From assembly GCA_014284505.1 (NCBI GenBank), contig JAAFYY010000001.1, forward strand, positions 3,782,001 through 3,846,000: 64,000 nt of DNA, written 5' to 3'. A program made the position numbers and the translations under genes. Below, piece after piece: positions 27,922-35,679 of this stretch. Below the pieces are notes generated by a model. The model made no database searches and was not told where the DNA came from. It saw only the letters and a list, made by a program, of their open reading frames with translations. This stretch comes from Streptacidiphilus sp. 4-A2. GTDB lineage: Bacteria > Actinomycetota > Actinomycetes > Streptomycetales > Streptomycetaceae. The stretch's first letter is position 1, and each line of letters opens with the position of its first letter.

Positions 27922-29148
27922 TGGACTTCCTGTACGACGAGCGCACCCGCGAACTGCAGCAGCAACTGCTCTCCTTCATGGACGAACACGTCTACCCCGC
28001 GAAGCCGTGCACGCCGAACAGTTCGCGGCCGCCGAGAACCCGTGGGCCCGGCTGCCGGTCATGGCCGAACTCAAGGCCGAGGCCCGCGACGCGGACTGTG
28101 GAACCTGTTTTCGTGACCAGCACAGCCTTTCCGGTGAGCACGGCGCCGGGCTGACCAACCTCCAGTACGCCCCGCTCGCCGAGATCACCGGCCGCAGCCC
28201 GTTCCTCGCCCCCGAGGCACTGAACTGCGCGGCACCGGACACCGGCAATATGGAGGTGCTGGCCGAGTTCGGCACCCCCGAGCAGCGCAAGCGCTGGCTG
28301 CAACCGCTGCTGGAGGGCGAGATCCGCTCGGCCTTCTGTATGACCGAGCCCGAGGTGGCCTCCTCCGACGCCGCCAATATCGCCACCCGGATCGAGCGCG
28401 ACGGCGACCAGTATGTGATCAACGGACGCAAGTGGTGGTCGTCCGGGGCGATGGCCCCCGAGTGCGAGATCCTGATCGTGATGGGCCGCTCCGACCCGGA
28501 CGCGCCCAAGCACCGGCAGCAGAGCATGATCCTGGTCCCCCGGGACACCCCCGGCGTGGACGTCCGGCGTGGCATGCATGTCTTCGGCTACACCGACGGG
28601 GCGCACGGCGGACACGCCGAGATCGTGTTCGACAACGTCCGGGTCCCGGCCGAGAACCTGATCTCCGGCGAGGGCGAGGGCTTCGCCATCGCCCAGGCCC
28701 GCCTCGGCCCGGGCCGGATCCACCACTGCATGCGGCTGATCGGCATGGCCGAGCGCGGTCTTGAGCTGATGTGCCGCCGGGCCGTGTCCCGCACCGCCTT
28801 CGGCAAGCCGCTGGCGGAGCAGGGCGTGGTCCAGGAGTGGATCGCCGAGTCACGGGTACGGATCGAGCAACTGCGGCTGCTGGTGCTGAAGACCGCCTGG
28901 CTGATGGACACCGTCGGCAACAAGGGCGCGCACACCGAGATCCAGGCCATCAAGATCGCGACCCCGTCCACGGTCGAGTGGATCCTGGACAAGGCCATCC
29001 AGGCCCATGGCGGCGGCGGGGTCTCCCAGGACTTCCCGCTCGCCCAGCTCTGGCCTCCGCCCGCACCCTGCGCTTCGCCGACGGCCCGGACGAGGTCCAC
29101 CGCCGCTCCCTGGCCCGCCGCGAGCTGCGCCCCTACACCAGTGCCTGA
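27921..29148 (+). CDS. Acyl-CoA dehydrogenase, ACAD10/11-like (frame breaks)
   Basis: FAD-dependent acyl-CoA dehydrogenase of about 405 residues. [20 protein letters not shown] opens it; breaks near 28000 and 28105 disturb the N-terminal helices. [19 protein letters not shown] is the FAD/substrate loop, [12 protein letters not shown] follows, and [15 protein letters not shown] plus [19 protein letters not shown] are the C-terminal signatures. A last break near 29060 precedes [19 protein letters not shown]. It oxidises an acyl-CoA to the enoyl-CoA. Its start overlaps the stop of the phosphotransferase gene and an SDR follows after 83 bp, forming one operon under the divergent TetR. Confidence 0.9.
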
Positions 29149-29231
29149 CTGTTCATCAGTAGCCTTGCGGCACAAAGCTTTTCATTCACCGGATCCCTTC
29201 CCTCCCCTCAACCGAAGGAACGACACCAGCC

Positions 29232-29990
29232 ATGACTGAGCAGACCCCCGCGTGGCCATCGTCACCGGCGCCGCCCGCGGCATCGGCGCCGCCACCGCGA
29301 TCCGCCTCGCCGCCGACGGCTTCGCGGTGGCCGTGGTGGACCTGGAGGAGTCGGCGGGCAAGGACACCGTCGAGAAGATCACCGCCGCCGGCGGCCGCGC
29401 GCTCGCGGTCGGCGCGGACGTCAGCAACGCCGAGCAGGTGGCCGCCGCCGTGGAGCGCGTCGCCGCCGAACTGGGCGCGCCGACCGTGCTGGTCAACAAC
29501 GCGGGTGTGCTGCGCGACAACCTGCTGTTCAAGATGACCGAACTGGACTGGGACACGGTGATGAACGTCCACCTCAAGGGTGCGTTCCTGATGTCCAAGG
29601 CGGTGCAGAAGCACATGGTGGACGCCGGCTACGGCCGCATCGTCAACCTGTCCTCCTCCTCCGCGCTGGGCAACCGCGGTCAGGCCAACTACTCGGCCGC
29701 GAAGGCCGGTCTCAGGGCTTCACCAAGACCCTGGCCAAGGAACTCGGCAAGTTCGGCGTCACCGCCAACGCGGTCGCCCCCGGCTTCATCGCCACCGACA
29801 TGACCGCGGCCACCGCGTCCCGCATCGGCATGGGCTTCGAGGAGTTCAAGACCGCCGCCGCCACCCAGATCCCGGTCGCCCGGGTCGGCGTCCCGAGGAC
29901 ATCGCCCACACCGTCTCCTTCCTCGTCAGCGAGGGCGCCGGCTTCGTCTCCGGCCAGGTCATCTACGTCGCCGGCGGCCCGCTCGACTAA
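29232..29990 (+). CDS. SDR oxidoreductase, FabG-like (frame breaks)
   Basis: A 252-residue FabG-type short-chain dehydrogenase. [10 protein letters not shown] binds the cofactor, LVNNAG follows, and the catalytic residues are the Ser of [10 protein letters not shown] and YSAAK. Three minus-one breaks (near 29252, 29716 and 29895) move the frame full circle; the C-terminus [15 protein letters not shown] is the normal family ending. It probably reduces or oxidises a 3-oxo/3-hydroxyacyl-CoA made downstream of the adjacent acyl-CoA dehydrogenase. A strong hairpin terminator ends the operon. Confidence 0.9.
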
Positions 29991-30013
29991 CCCCGCCCCC
30001 AGCCGGGCAGGAG

Positions 30014-30046
30014 GCCCCTGCGGCACGCAATCGTGTCGCAGGGGGC
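30014..30046. terminator. Terminator between SDR operon and methyltransferase locus
   Basis: GCCCCTGCGGCAC (30014-30026) pairs with GTGTCGCAGGGGGC (30033-30046) around a 6-nt loop, followed by TTCTCC. It serves the plus-strand SDR and possibly the convergent methyltransferase. Confidence 0.8.
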
Positions 30047-30104
30047 TTCTCCTTGCGTCGGCACTCCTATCAGGAGACGCGCGCCCGGGCCGGGCCAGGA
30101 GGCT

Positions 30105-31286
30105 TCACCCGAACGACGGCACAGGGTTCGACCGGTCGGCCAGCCAGGGTTGCGATGAGCCGTCGGGTTCACCGTGAGCCCGAAGGAGTCGAGCAGCGGG
30201 CGGCCTTGGTCTCCCCACCAGCGCAGGGAGCGCTCCACCTCGTCCCAGAGCCGCCTGGATCCGGACTGGTAGACCGTGCCGATCAGCTCACCCGGCTGGA
30301 ACTCCGCGCACGCCCACGACTTGTCCGACAGACCGAAGAACCACACGCGTGTGTGCCCGTTGGCCCTGTTGTGAACGTGGGCGCAGTCGGGCACGGCCAG
30401 GCCCGTCATGGACCGCGCCGATGTCCAGCGCTGCCCCAGGTCCGAGGGAGTGAGACCCGTGGATGACACGACCGCGTCGCCGGGGAACTCCCTCACCTGG
30501 CCGCCGAAGCGATCCCAGTCCAGGCGCTGGTCTCGCAACTTCATGAACTCGACCATCCGCAGGAACCGGCCGGACGCGCTCCCGTCCGCACCGACTGTGA
30601 GCCCGAGCAGCGCGTCCCCGTTGTCGTAGTGCGTCCCCAGGGGCAGATGATCAGCCCGCCCACTCTGGTCTGCTCAAGCAGCGCCGGTGCCACCTGCCGC
30701 ATCCCGGCCGTCACGATCACCCGGTTGTACGGAGCCCCAGCGGAGTACCCGTTCGACCCGTTCCCGCACACGACCGTCGGATGCAGCCCCAGGGCCGTGA
30801 GGCGGGTGCTTGCCGCTGCGGCAACGGCCGGGTCCACTTCGACGGAGAACACACTGCCCCGCCGAGCCGGTGGCTCAGCAGACCGGTGTCCCACCCCGTA
30901 CCGGTGCCCACCAGCAGTACCCGCATGGGCGGGATGATATCCGCATCCCGCAGGTACGCAGCGACAACGCGCGGCTCGGACGACGAACTTGTGGGAACCC
31001 GCCCCGGCTCGCGGCCCGTATGCTTCCCGTCGTCCCGCTGTGTGATCAGGGGGAAGTCCACTGCCGCCGCGTACCGTTCCCACGCGTGCGGCTCGTCGTC
31101 CCGGCTGACGTGGACGCTGCTGCCCGCCTTCATATCGAAGGCCCAGAACTCGTCGGGCAGGAAACAGCGGCGCGGTACCGCCTGGAACGATTCGGCCCAA
31201 TCAGCCGACATGGAACCGTCTTTGAGGAGGGACCGCACCAGCAAGTCAGCGCCGGTGCGGCTCTCCTGCTGCGGAGCGTCGGCCAT
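30105..31286 (-). CDS. Isoaspartate-methyltransferase homologue with C-terminal extension, likely peptide-modifying
   Basis: A SAM-dependent methyltransferase related to protein-L-isoaspartate O-methyltransferase (PIMT). It starts MADAPQQESRTGADLLVRSL. SAM motif I is RVLLVGTGTGWDTGLL, followed by VFSVEVDP, VVCGNGSNGY and YNRVIVTAGMRQVAPALL. Frame breaks near 30885, 30640 and 30155 are needed; the corrected end reads NPVPSFG and stops at 30105. The total, about 390 residues, exceeds a normal PIMT (about 220) by a C-terminal domain containing WDRFGGQVREFPGD and TRVWFFGLSDKSWACAEF. Stand-alone PIMT-like enzymes with extra C-terminal domains convert Asp to aspartimide in ribosomal peptides. The start overlaps the peptide gene by 41 nt. 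No ATP-grasp, lanthionine or lasso gene is adjacent. Confidence 0.82.
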
Positions 31287-31407
31287 TACTTGCGGTGGTC
31301 TCCGTCTCCGGCGGGGTGGAGCCGTCAGGGTTCGGCGGCTCCTGCGGCGGGGTCCACGGCGTTCCGGGGTGACCGTCGCCGCCGTCGTTGCAAAGAATAC
31401 CGACCAT
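31246..31407 (-). CDS. Asp-Gly-rich small peptide, candidate RiPP precursor
   Basis: A 53-residue peptide beginning MVGILCNDGGDGHPGTPW with a strong RBS (GAAGGAGG, 9 nt). All three Asp residues (8, 11 and 28) are followed by Gly, the dipeptide most prone to aspartimide formation and the preferred target of PIMT-like enzymes; there is one Cys. The middle is Pro-rich (WTPPQEPPNPDG). It overlaps the methyltransferase start by 41 nt. If one base is missing near 31293 it would instead end ...RK at TAATG, overlapping the ATG itself (about 43 residues). No family is recognised; the role as methyltransferase substrate is inference from position and composition. Confidence 0.7.
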   Translation of the reverse strand: MVGILCNDGGDGHPGTPWTPPQEPPNPDGSTPPETETTASNGRRSAAGEPHRR

Positions 31408-31564
31408 GGTCGGAACCTCCTTCGGATCAATGGTGCATGTTCTCCCGAACAGCCTTGTGCCGCACGGGAAGCGAGACCCTGCGGCACGCTCGCGCATCTG
31501 AACGAACGGGCCGAGGCTTGTGAGGCCTCATCCCGCAGACGGCCGCGAGCAAGTTGCACGGGCT

Positions 31565-31574
31565 TGCAGAAATT
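31565..31574 (-). promoter_or_regulatory. Shared motif upstream of the peptide gene
   Basis: On the minus strand AATTTCTGCA occurs just after the XRE stop, about 158 bp before the peptide start. Nearly the same word (AATTTCGTGCA) precedes the first gene of the locus at 33301-33311, so it may be the XRE operator. Confidence 0.35.
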
Positions 31575-32422
31575 CACCCGAGCGCAGCTATGGCGGATGT
31601 GATCAGGACACGCGCCCGGGCACCATATACGGCGAGTCGCTGCAACTCGCCGAACGCCCTGATGTAGTCAGCGATCTCACGCGGCTGAGCAACGTTGATC
31701 TCAGCCGTCAGGGTTTCTACAACTGCATGCCGATCGTCATACAGGTAAAACGCTTCGAGCGGCCACACACCGCGTTGCGCCGTAAACGGGATGACGCCCA
31801 GCGACAGCGACGCCAACGGCATCATCGCAAGGAGGTGCCCGAGTTGCCCAGCCATCGTCTGCTCGTCCCCGATCCGGGTGCGAAGCACCCACTCCTCCAT
31901 CAGTACCGCAAACCGGTGCCTGCCCTCGTGCAGGAACCGGCCTCGCGCCACCCGCGCGGCAACCGCCTCACCCACGTCATCCGGAGTCCCTTGAAACTCC
32001 GTGATCGACCGCATCAACGCGGTTGCATACTCCGGTGTTTGAAGGAATCCGGGAACGACATTGGAGACGTACGTCCGACACAGTTCCGCCCGTTCATGCA
32101 GCGCATAGAAGTCCTCCTGCACTTTGCGCATCCCCGCGCGGTGCAGCCTGCGCCACTCGACGTACATCGAGTCGACCACTCTGGACGCGGCGATCAGGTC
32201 GGCAGCCTGGTCGGATGCTCCGCAGGCGACGCTCCACGCCCGAATATCGGAATCGGAGGGAGATGTCCGAGCGCTCTGGATGCGGGACACCTTCGACGGA
32301 TTCCAACCGCACCGAGACGCCAACTGTTTGCCCGTCAGGCCGGCATCCTTGCGGAGATCGACAAGCCGATTGGCGAGGCCAAGGCGCGCCGTGTGCGCAC
32401 TTGATGACGGAGACGAGGGCAT
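31574..32422 (-). CDS. XRE-family regulator with DUF5753 (Scr1-type)
   Basis: An intact 282-residue protein. The N-terminal helix-turn-helix is RLVDLRKDAGLTGKQLASRCG-WNPSKVSRIQSARTSPS (about residues 18-55). The C-terminal DUF5753 reads VVDSMYVEWRRLHRAGMRKVQ, VPGFLQTPEYATALMRS, RVARGRFLHEGRHRFAVLMEE and FYLYDDRHAVVETLTAEI. Such proteins are numerous in Streptomyces and often pair with small DUF397 proteins; here the partners are DUF6879, a peptide and a methyltransferase. It probably controls this locus. Codon usage is less GC-biased than the flanks. ATG 32422 begins MPSSPSSSAHTARLGL. Confidence 0.93.
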   Translation of the reverse strand: MPSSPSSSAHTARLGLANRLVDLRKDAGLTGKQLASRCGWNPSKVSRIQSARTSPSDSDIRAWSVACGASDQAADLIAASRVVDSMYVEWRRLHRAGMRKVQEDFYALHERAELCRTYVSNVVPGFLQTPEYATALMRSITEFQGTPDDVGEAVAARVARGRFLHEGRHRFAVLMEEWVLRTRIGDEQTMAGQLGHLLAMMPLASLSLGVIPFTAQRGVWPLEAFYLYDDRHAVVETLTAEINVAQPREIADYIRAFGELQRLAVYGARARVLITSAIAALG

Positions 32423-32459
32423 GGGTCCGGATGTCCAGTGCTAGCAGGGTGTGGTCGGG

Positions 32460-32987
32460 TCAGACGCTATACGCCTCGTGCGGGATGCCGCGCTGCCATA
32501 CGGCCTCGAACGCGGAGGAGGCGAGCTGAACCGTCGCCGGGTCCTCAGAGAACGCGAACCCCGGGTTCGCCCAGTCGCCGTAGCCCGTGAAGAAGTGGAA
32601 CAGCACCAGGCGGCCGTCGATCAGCCAGAAGTCGTTGCCCGGAAGGGCGATGTCCGACGTCTGGCTCCTCGGCAGCCATCGGATCAGTTCGCCGGCTGCC
32701 AGGTTCATCGGGGCGACCGCATGCTCCCACCGAATGTAGTCGGTCACGGGCTCGGACACGATCCGGGCGCGCCGCATGACCACGCCACGCCCGACCGTCT
32801 TGCGGACGAGCCCCAACCACTCGGGCCACCATGACGCTTCGGGATCGAGTTCGATCTCACCGGTACGAGCGAACCAGTCGATCTCCTGGGCCTCGTCACC
32901 CACGGCGTAGCTGTCACGAATCTCCAGATGAACTGCGGTCCTCTGCGCGCCGCTCAGTAGCGCGGCGAAGTCGGGCACGTTCGGCAC
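32460..32987 (-). CDS. DUF6879-family protein
   Basis: An intact 175-residue protein recognisable as DUF6879: FAALLSGAQRTAVHLEIRDSY, EIDWFARTGEIELDPEA, ARIVSEPVTDYIRWEHAV, GNDFWLIDGRLVLFHFFTGYG and a C-terminal AVWQRGIPHEAYSV. The family is cytosolic, of unknown function, and typically encoded next to XRE-DUF5753 regulators in actinomycetes, where it may be a partner or antagonist. The GTG start at 32987 has GGAGG 9 nt upstream inside the preceding gene, so translation is coupled. 37 bp separate its stop from the XRE start. Confidence 0.88.
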   Translation of the reverse strand: MPNVPDFAALLSGAQRTAVHLEIRDSYAVGDEAQEIDWFARTGEIELDPEASWWPEWLGLVRKTVGRGVVMRRARIVSEPVTDYIRWEHAVAPMNLAAGELIRWLPRSQTSDIALPGNDFWLIDGRLVLFHFFTGYGDWANPGFAFSEDPATVQLASSAFEAVWQRGIPHEAYSV

Positions 32988-33225
32988 GTTCGACAGCCTC
33001 CTTCAGGATCGGCACCATACGCTCCGGAATACGGATCACGGACTCGTGAGCCGGGATCCCGAGCGCATGTCCGGGAACCCATTCAGTCCCTGCGATCTTC
33101 CCGCAGAGTGCATCATCTGCACTCAGGCTCTGCACGATGATTTCCAGCGCCTCGTCCTCGACCCACACGGTAGGCGATCCACCGCCGCCGGTGCTGGGGT
33201 CGATGCCCACGAAACCTGGTGCCAT
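32914..33225 (-). CDS. Small hypothetical protein heading the XRE/DUF6879 operon
   Basis: A 103-residue soluble protein starting MAPGFVGIDPSTGGGG with GGAG 7 nt before the ATG. VEDEALEIIVQSLSADDA, then VPGHALGIPAHESVIRIPERMVPILKEAVERAERA is well structured and looks conserved; the last 25 residues are Arg/Glu-rich and are read in a different frame over the start of the DUF6879 gene (74-nt overlap). I do not recognise a named family, though similar proteins accompany DUF6879 in Streptomyces. It may act with the XRE and DUF6879 products. Confidence 0.75.
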   Translation of the reverse strand: MAPGFVGIDPSTGGGGSPTVWVEDEALEIIVQSLSADDALCGKIAGTEWVPGHALGIPAHESVIRIPERMVPILKEAVERAERARLRRATERRAEDRSSSGDS

Positions 33226-33300
33226 GGCGATCTCCAACCTCTGTGGAGTACAGGGACTTGCTTCACCGTCAGGCCTGAGCACAAGAAGCACAACCCTGCA

Positions 33301-33311
33301 TGCACGAAATT
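33301..33311 (-). promoter_or_regulatory. Shared motif upstream of the first gene of the locus
   Basis: AATTTCGTGCA on the minus strand, 76 bp before the ATG at 33225. It matches the word before the peptide gene except for one extra base. GTGC-containing words cluster here (TTGTGC twice more within 30 bp). Confidence 0.35.
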
Positions 33312-33426
33312 GCACAGCTCGCCCAGAGCCGCGTCGTAGGCGCCCGGATTGCACGATGCCCGCCAACCGCCACAGGCGACAAGGCAGGGTCATGGTGCCC
33401 GAATGCAGCCAGTGTGGTGTCGGCTG

Positions 33427-33587
33427 TCAGCGGGAGTTGGTGTTGCGCCAGGTGGAGCGCAACTCGCTGAGGGCGTTCAGGAAGGTGGTGCAGGAGCGCA
33501 GGACTTCGGCGGCGGCGGCGGGGAGGCGGCGCCGGCGAGGAGTACGCCGAAGGCTCCGAAGGCGGCGAGGATGTGGGTGACGGTCAT
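33427..33587 (-). CDS. Small single-helix peptide (frame break)
   Basis: Starts MTVTHILAAFGAFGVLLAGA after GGAGG, one short hydrophobic helix, then after a break in a GGC-rich run near 33520 continues EVLRSCTTFLNALSELRSTW and ends RNTNSR. About 53 residues. It looks like a membrane-anchored micropeptide. No family recognised. It lies upstream of the XRE/DUF6879 operon on the same strand, 200 bp away, and could belong to it. Confidence 0.5.
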
Positions 33588-33703
33588 CGAGTCCTCCAGG
33601 GCGGGCGCTGCGGTCGGGTCCGGGCACGGCCGCACGCCATTCGCGGATGAGGCGATGGAGCGATGGTGCGACGGCCTTTCAGACACCGGCTACTGTCGTC
33701 CCC

Positions 33704-34091
33704 GTGAAGGGTCGCCCGGACGGATTCCTACGCCTGGGCACGGAGTCGGACGGGGGAAGCGCGTGGGGCACCCAGGGCAGCTCAGGAGGCCGCAACTCCC
33801 GTCGGACGGCTGCGCGAGCTCAACGACGCCCTGCACGCCCTGCATCTGCTCGCCGGGCAGCCGAGCCTGGGGACCATGCATCTGCTGCTGGGCAGACGCA
33901 TCTCGCGGACCCGGCTGCACGACGCGTTCAGCGAACCCGGGTGCCGCCCTGGGACACCGTGGAGGCCCTGGTCGAGATCCTGGCCACCCGGGCCCCCGGG
34001 CGGACCCCGCAGCAGACCCTGCCGGAGGTCCACGCGCTGTGGGTGCTCGCCTCCGAGCAGCGCTCGCTGCTGCCCCGGGCCGAGCGCGAGG
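33704..34091 (+). CDS. Helix-turn-helix-like protein (frame breaks)
   Basis: Read from GTG 33704 (VKGRPDGFLRLGTES). After a break near 33800 it continues RLRELNDALHALHLLAGQPSLG, then MHLLLGRRISRTRLHDAFSEPG, which resembles the actinomycete XRE-like module where a 'TRLHDAF' recognition helix is followed by a short C-terminal helix bundle. After a break near 33942 comes WDTVEALVEILATRAPG and VHALWVLASEQRSLLPRAERE. The role is uncertain, DNA binding plausible. One base restored near 34108 would fuse this frame to the carrier-protein-like sequence that follows. Confidence 0.55.
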
Positions 34092-34305
34092 TTGCTGAAC
34101 GAGGTCAATCGAGACCTTCGCGCTGCTCACGGCCGTCCGGCCGGGGACCGTGGAGCTGGATGTGTGGCTCCGGGAGCTGGCGTGCGACTCGATAACCCTG
34201 CTGGAACTGCTGGGCAGTCTGGAGAAGTCGTTCGGGATCGCCTTCACCGAGGACGAGCACTTCGAGGCGAGCATGATGACAATCCGCCCAAACTCGCGCG
34301 TATGA
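34092..34305 (+). CDS. Acyl-carrier-protein-like domain
   Basis: About 68 residues: IETFALLTAVRPGTVELDVWL, then RELACDSITLLELLGSLEKSFG and IAFTEDEHFEASMMTI. DSITLLELLGSLEKSFG matches the phosphopantetheine attachment region of carrier proteins, with Ser of the DS pair as the attachment site. The start is unclear (TTG 34092 needs a one-base correction), and the C-terminal helix is probably cut by a break near 34290. No ketosynthase, adenylation or thioesterase domain is adjacent, so it is an orphan carrier protein or the tail of the preceding HTH protein. Confidence 0.5.
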
Positions 34306-34367
34306 CCGGCCTGGCGGTACGGCGGGCGCGCAGGAAAGCGGTCCGGGACCCGGGTAGCCCGGACGGG

Positions 34368-34746
34368 TCAGGCGTCGGCCGCGGTACCAGCGGAGCTCGA
34401 CGGTGTTGCCGTCCGGGTCGAGCACGTAGAGGACTGGGCGGTGCCGCGGGCACCGAAGCGGGGGCCGGGGCCGTCGGTGACGGTGAAGACGCCGGAGTCC
34501 ACCACCTCCTGCCAGTCCAGGGGCTCGACGACCAGGCAGATGTGGTCCACGTTGGACCCGCCCCGGGCTCGCTTGACCAGGTCGATGAGGGTGGTGGGGC
34601 TCACCCGGACCGAGGGAACGAGACCTTGCCCGCACGCCACTCGTCCGCGCGGACCGCTCCAGGCCGAGCGGGCCGCAGTAGAAGTCGAGGGAGCGCTCGA
34701 TGTCCTCGACATTGAGCACCAGATGGTCGAACGCGATGACGCGCAT
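34368..34746 (-). CDS. VOC (glyoxalase/dioxygenase-fold) protein
   Basis: Starts MRVIAFDHLVLNVEDIERSLDFYCGPLGLER with AAGGAG upstream. DHLVLNV carries the first metal His, DHICLVVEPLD the second His and VLDPDGNTVELRW the metal Glu. Frame changes near 34650 and 34430; as written the frame closes at 34368. About 125 residues, the normal length of a single VOC domain. Substrate unknown (lactoylglutathione, fosfomycin and catechols are handled by relatives). Confidence 0.85.
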
Positions 34747-34869
34747 GAGGACTCCTTGGACGGTTCCGGCGGACTGACTGCTCGAAAAGATATCCAAGAC
34801 ATGATCAAATCCGCGATCGGTCGCTGGTCCTGGGCCCTGAGTCCCTCCGCCTGCTGGGACGATGGGCGC

Positions 34870-35598
34870 ATGACCAGGCCGGTGACCAGGACAGGGACGC
34901 GGTGCTGCGGGCGGCCGCCCGCGACAACGCCGAGTGGTGCGACGCGGTGTGCCGGGCGCACGGGCTCGGCGGCGGCTTCTCCAGCGGATCCGGTGGCGAA
35001 GGGCTGTGGAGCAGCGCCCGGCGGACTCCGCCGCTGTACCCCGACGCGGTGACCCTGGACCGGGGCGTGCCGGCTGATGCCGTACTGAGCCGGATCGATA
35101 CGGCATCCGGCTGCTCGGTGAAGGACAGTTTCGCCGACCTGGACCTGTCCACGGCGGGCTTCGAGGTGCTGTTCGACGCCCAGTGGATCTGCCGCCCAGC
35201 AGGCCGGCCGGCGGGCCGCCGCGAGCCGGATTCGTGGGAAGTGGTGGGCACGGCGGGAGTTGGCCGCTGGGCGGCGGCCTGGGACGGCGGGCAGGGGCTG
35301 GGCGGGCTGTTCCGCCCGGAGCTGCTGGCCGAGGAGGGGTCCGGTTGCTGTGGGCGCGTGCGGGCTCGCGGGTGGCGGCCGGCGCGGTGGTGAGCTGCGC
35401 CGGGCCGGTGGTGGGGTGTCCAATCTGTTCGGCGCGGACGGCGACGCCGATCGCGCGTGGGCGGGATGCCTGGCGGCGGTGGAGCGGCACTGGCCGGGGC
35501 GTCCGGTCGTCGGCTATGAGCACGGCGAGGAGCTGGCGGTGGCGCTGCGGCACGGCTTCACGGCCGTCGGCCCGCTGCGGGTCTGGTTGCGGGCATGA
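34870..35598 (+). CDS. Hypothetical protein with GNAT-like C-terminus (frame breaks)
   Basis: About 243 residues. The N-terminal part reads VLRAAARDNAEWCDAVCRAHG after a break near 34890, then RTPPLYPDAVTLDRGV and SVKDSFADLDLSTAGFEVLFDAQWICR. After a break near 35340, SCAGPVVGVSNLFGADGD is followed by AVERHWPGRPVVGYEHGEEL and GFTAVGPLRVWLR; that final stretch resembles the end of GNAT acetyltransferases (approach to position 'GF..VGPLRVW'). It appears conserved in Streptomyces, but no motif A is unambiguous. Function unknown. Confidence 0.65.
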
Positions 35599-35679
35599 GC
35601 GCACGGAAGTGAACGTGCGGGCAGGAAGCCGCCGCGGTGCCGTTGGGGCACCGCGGCGGCCAGGTCCCGGCTGCGGTGA

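Noticed and set aside
31246..31407. FxLD-type lanthipeptide precursor
   Set aside because: The peptide lacks an FxLD leader motif and Ser/Thr/Cys-rich core, and no lanthionine synthetase is adjacent.
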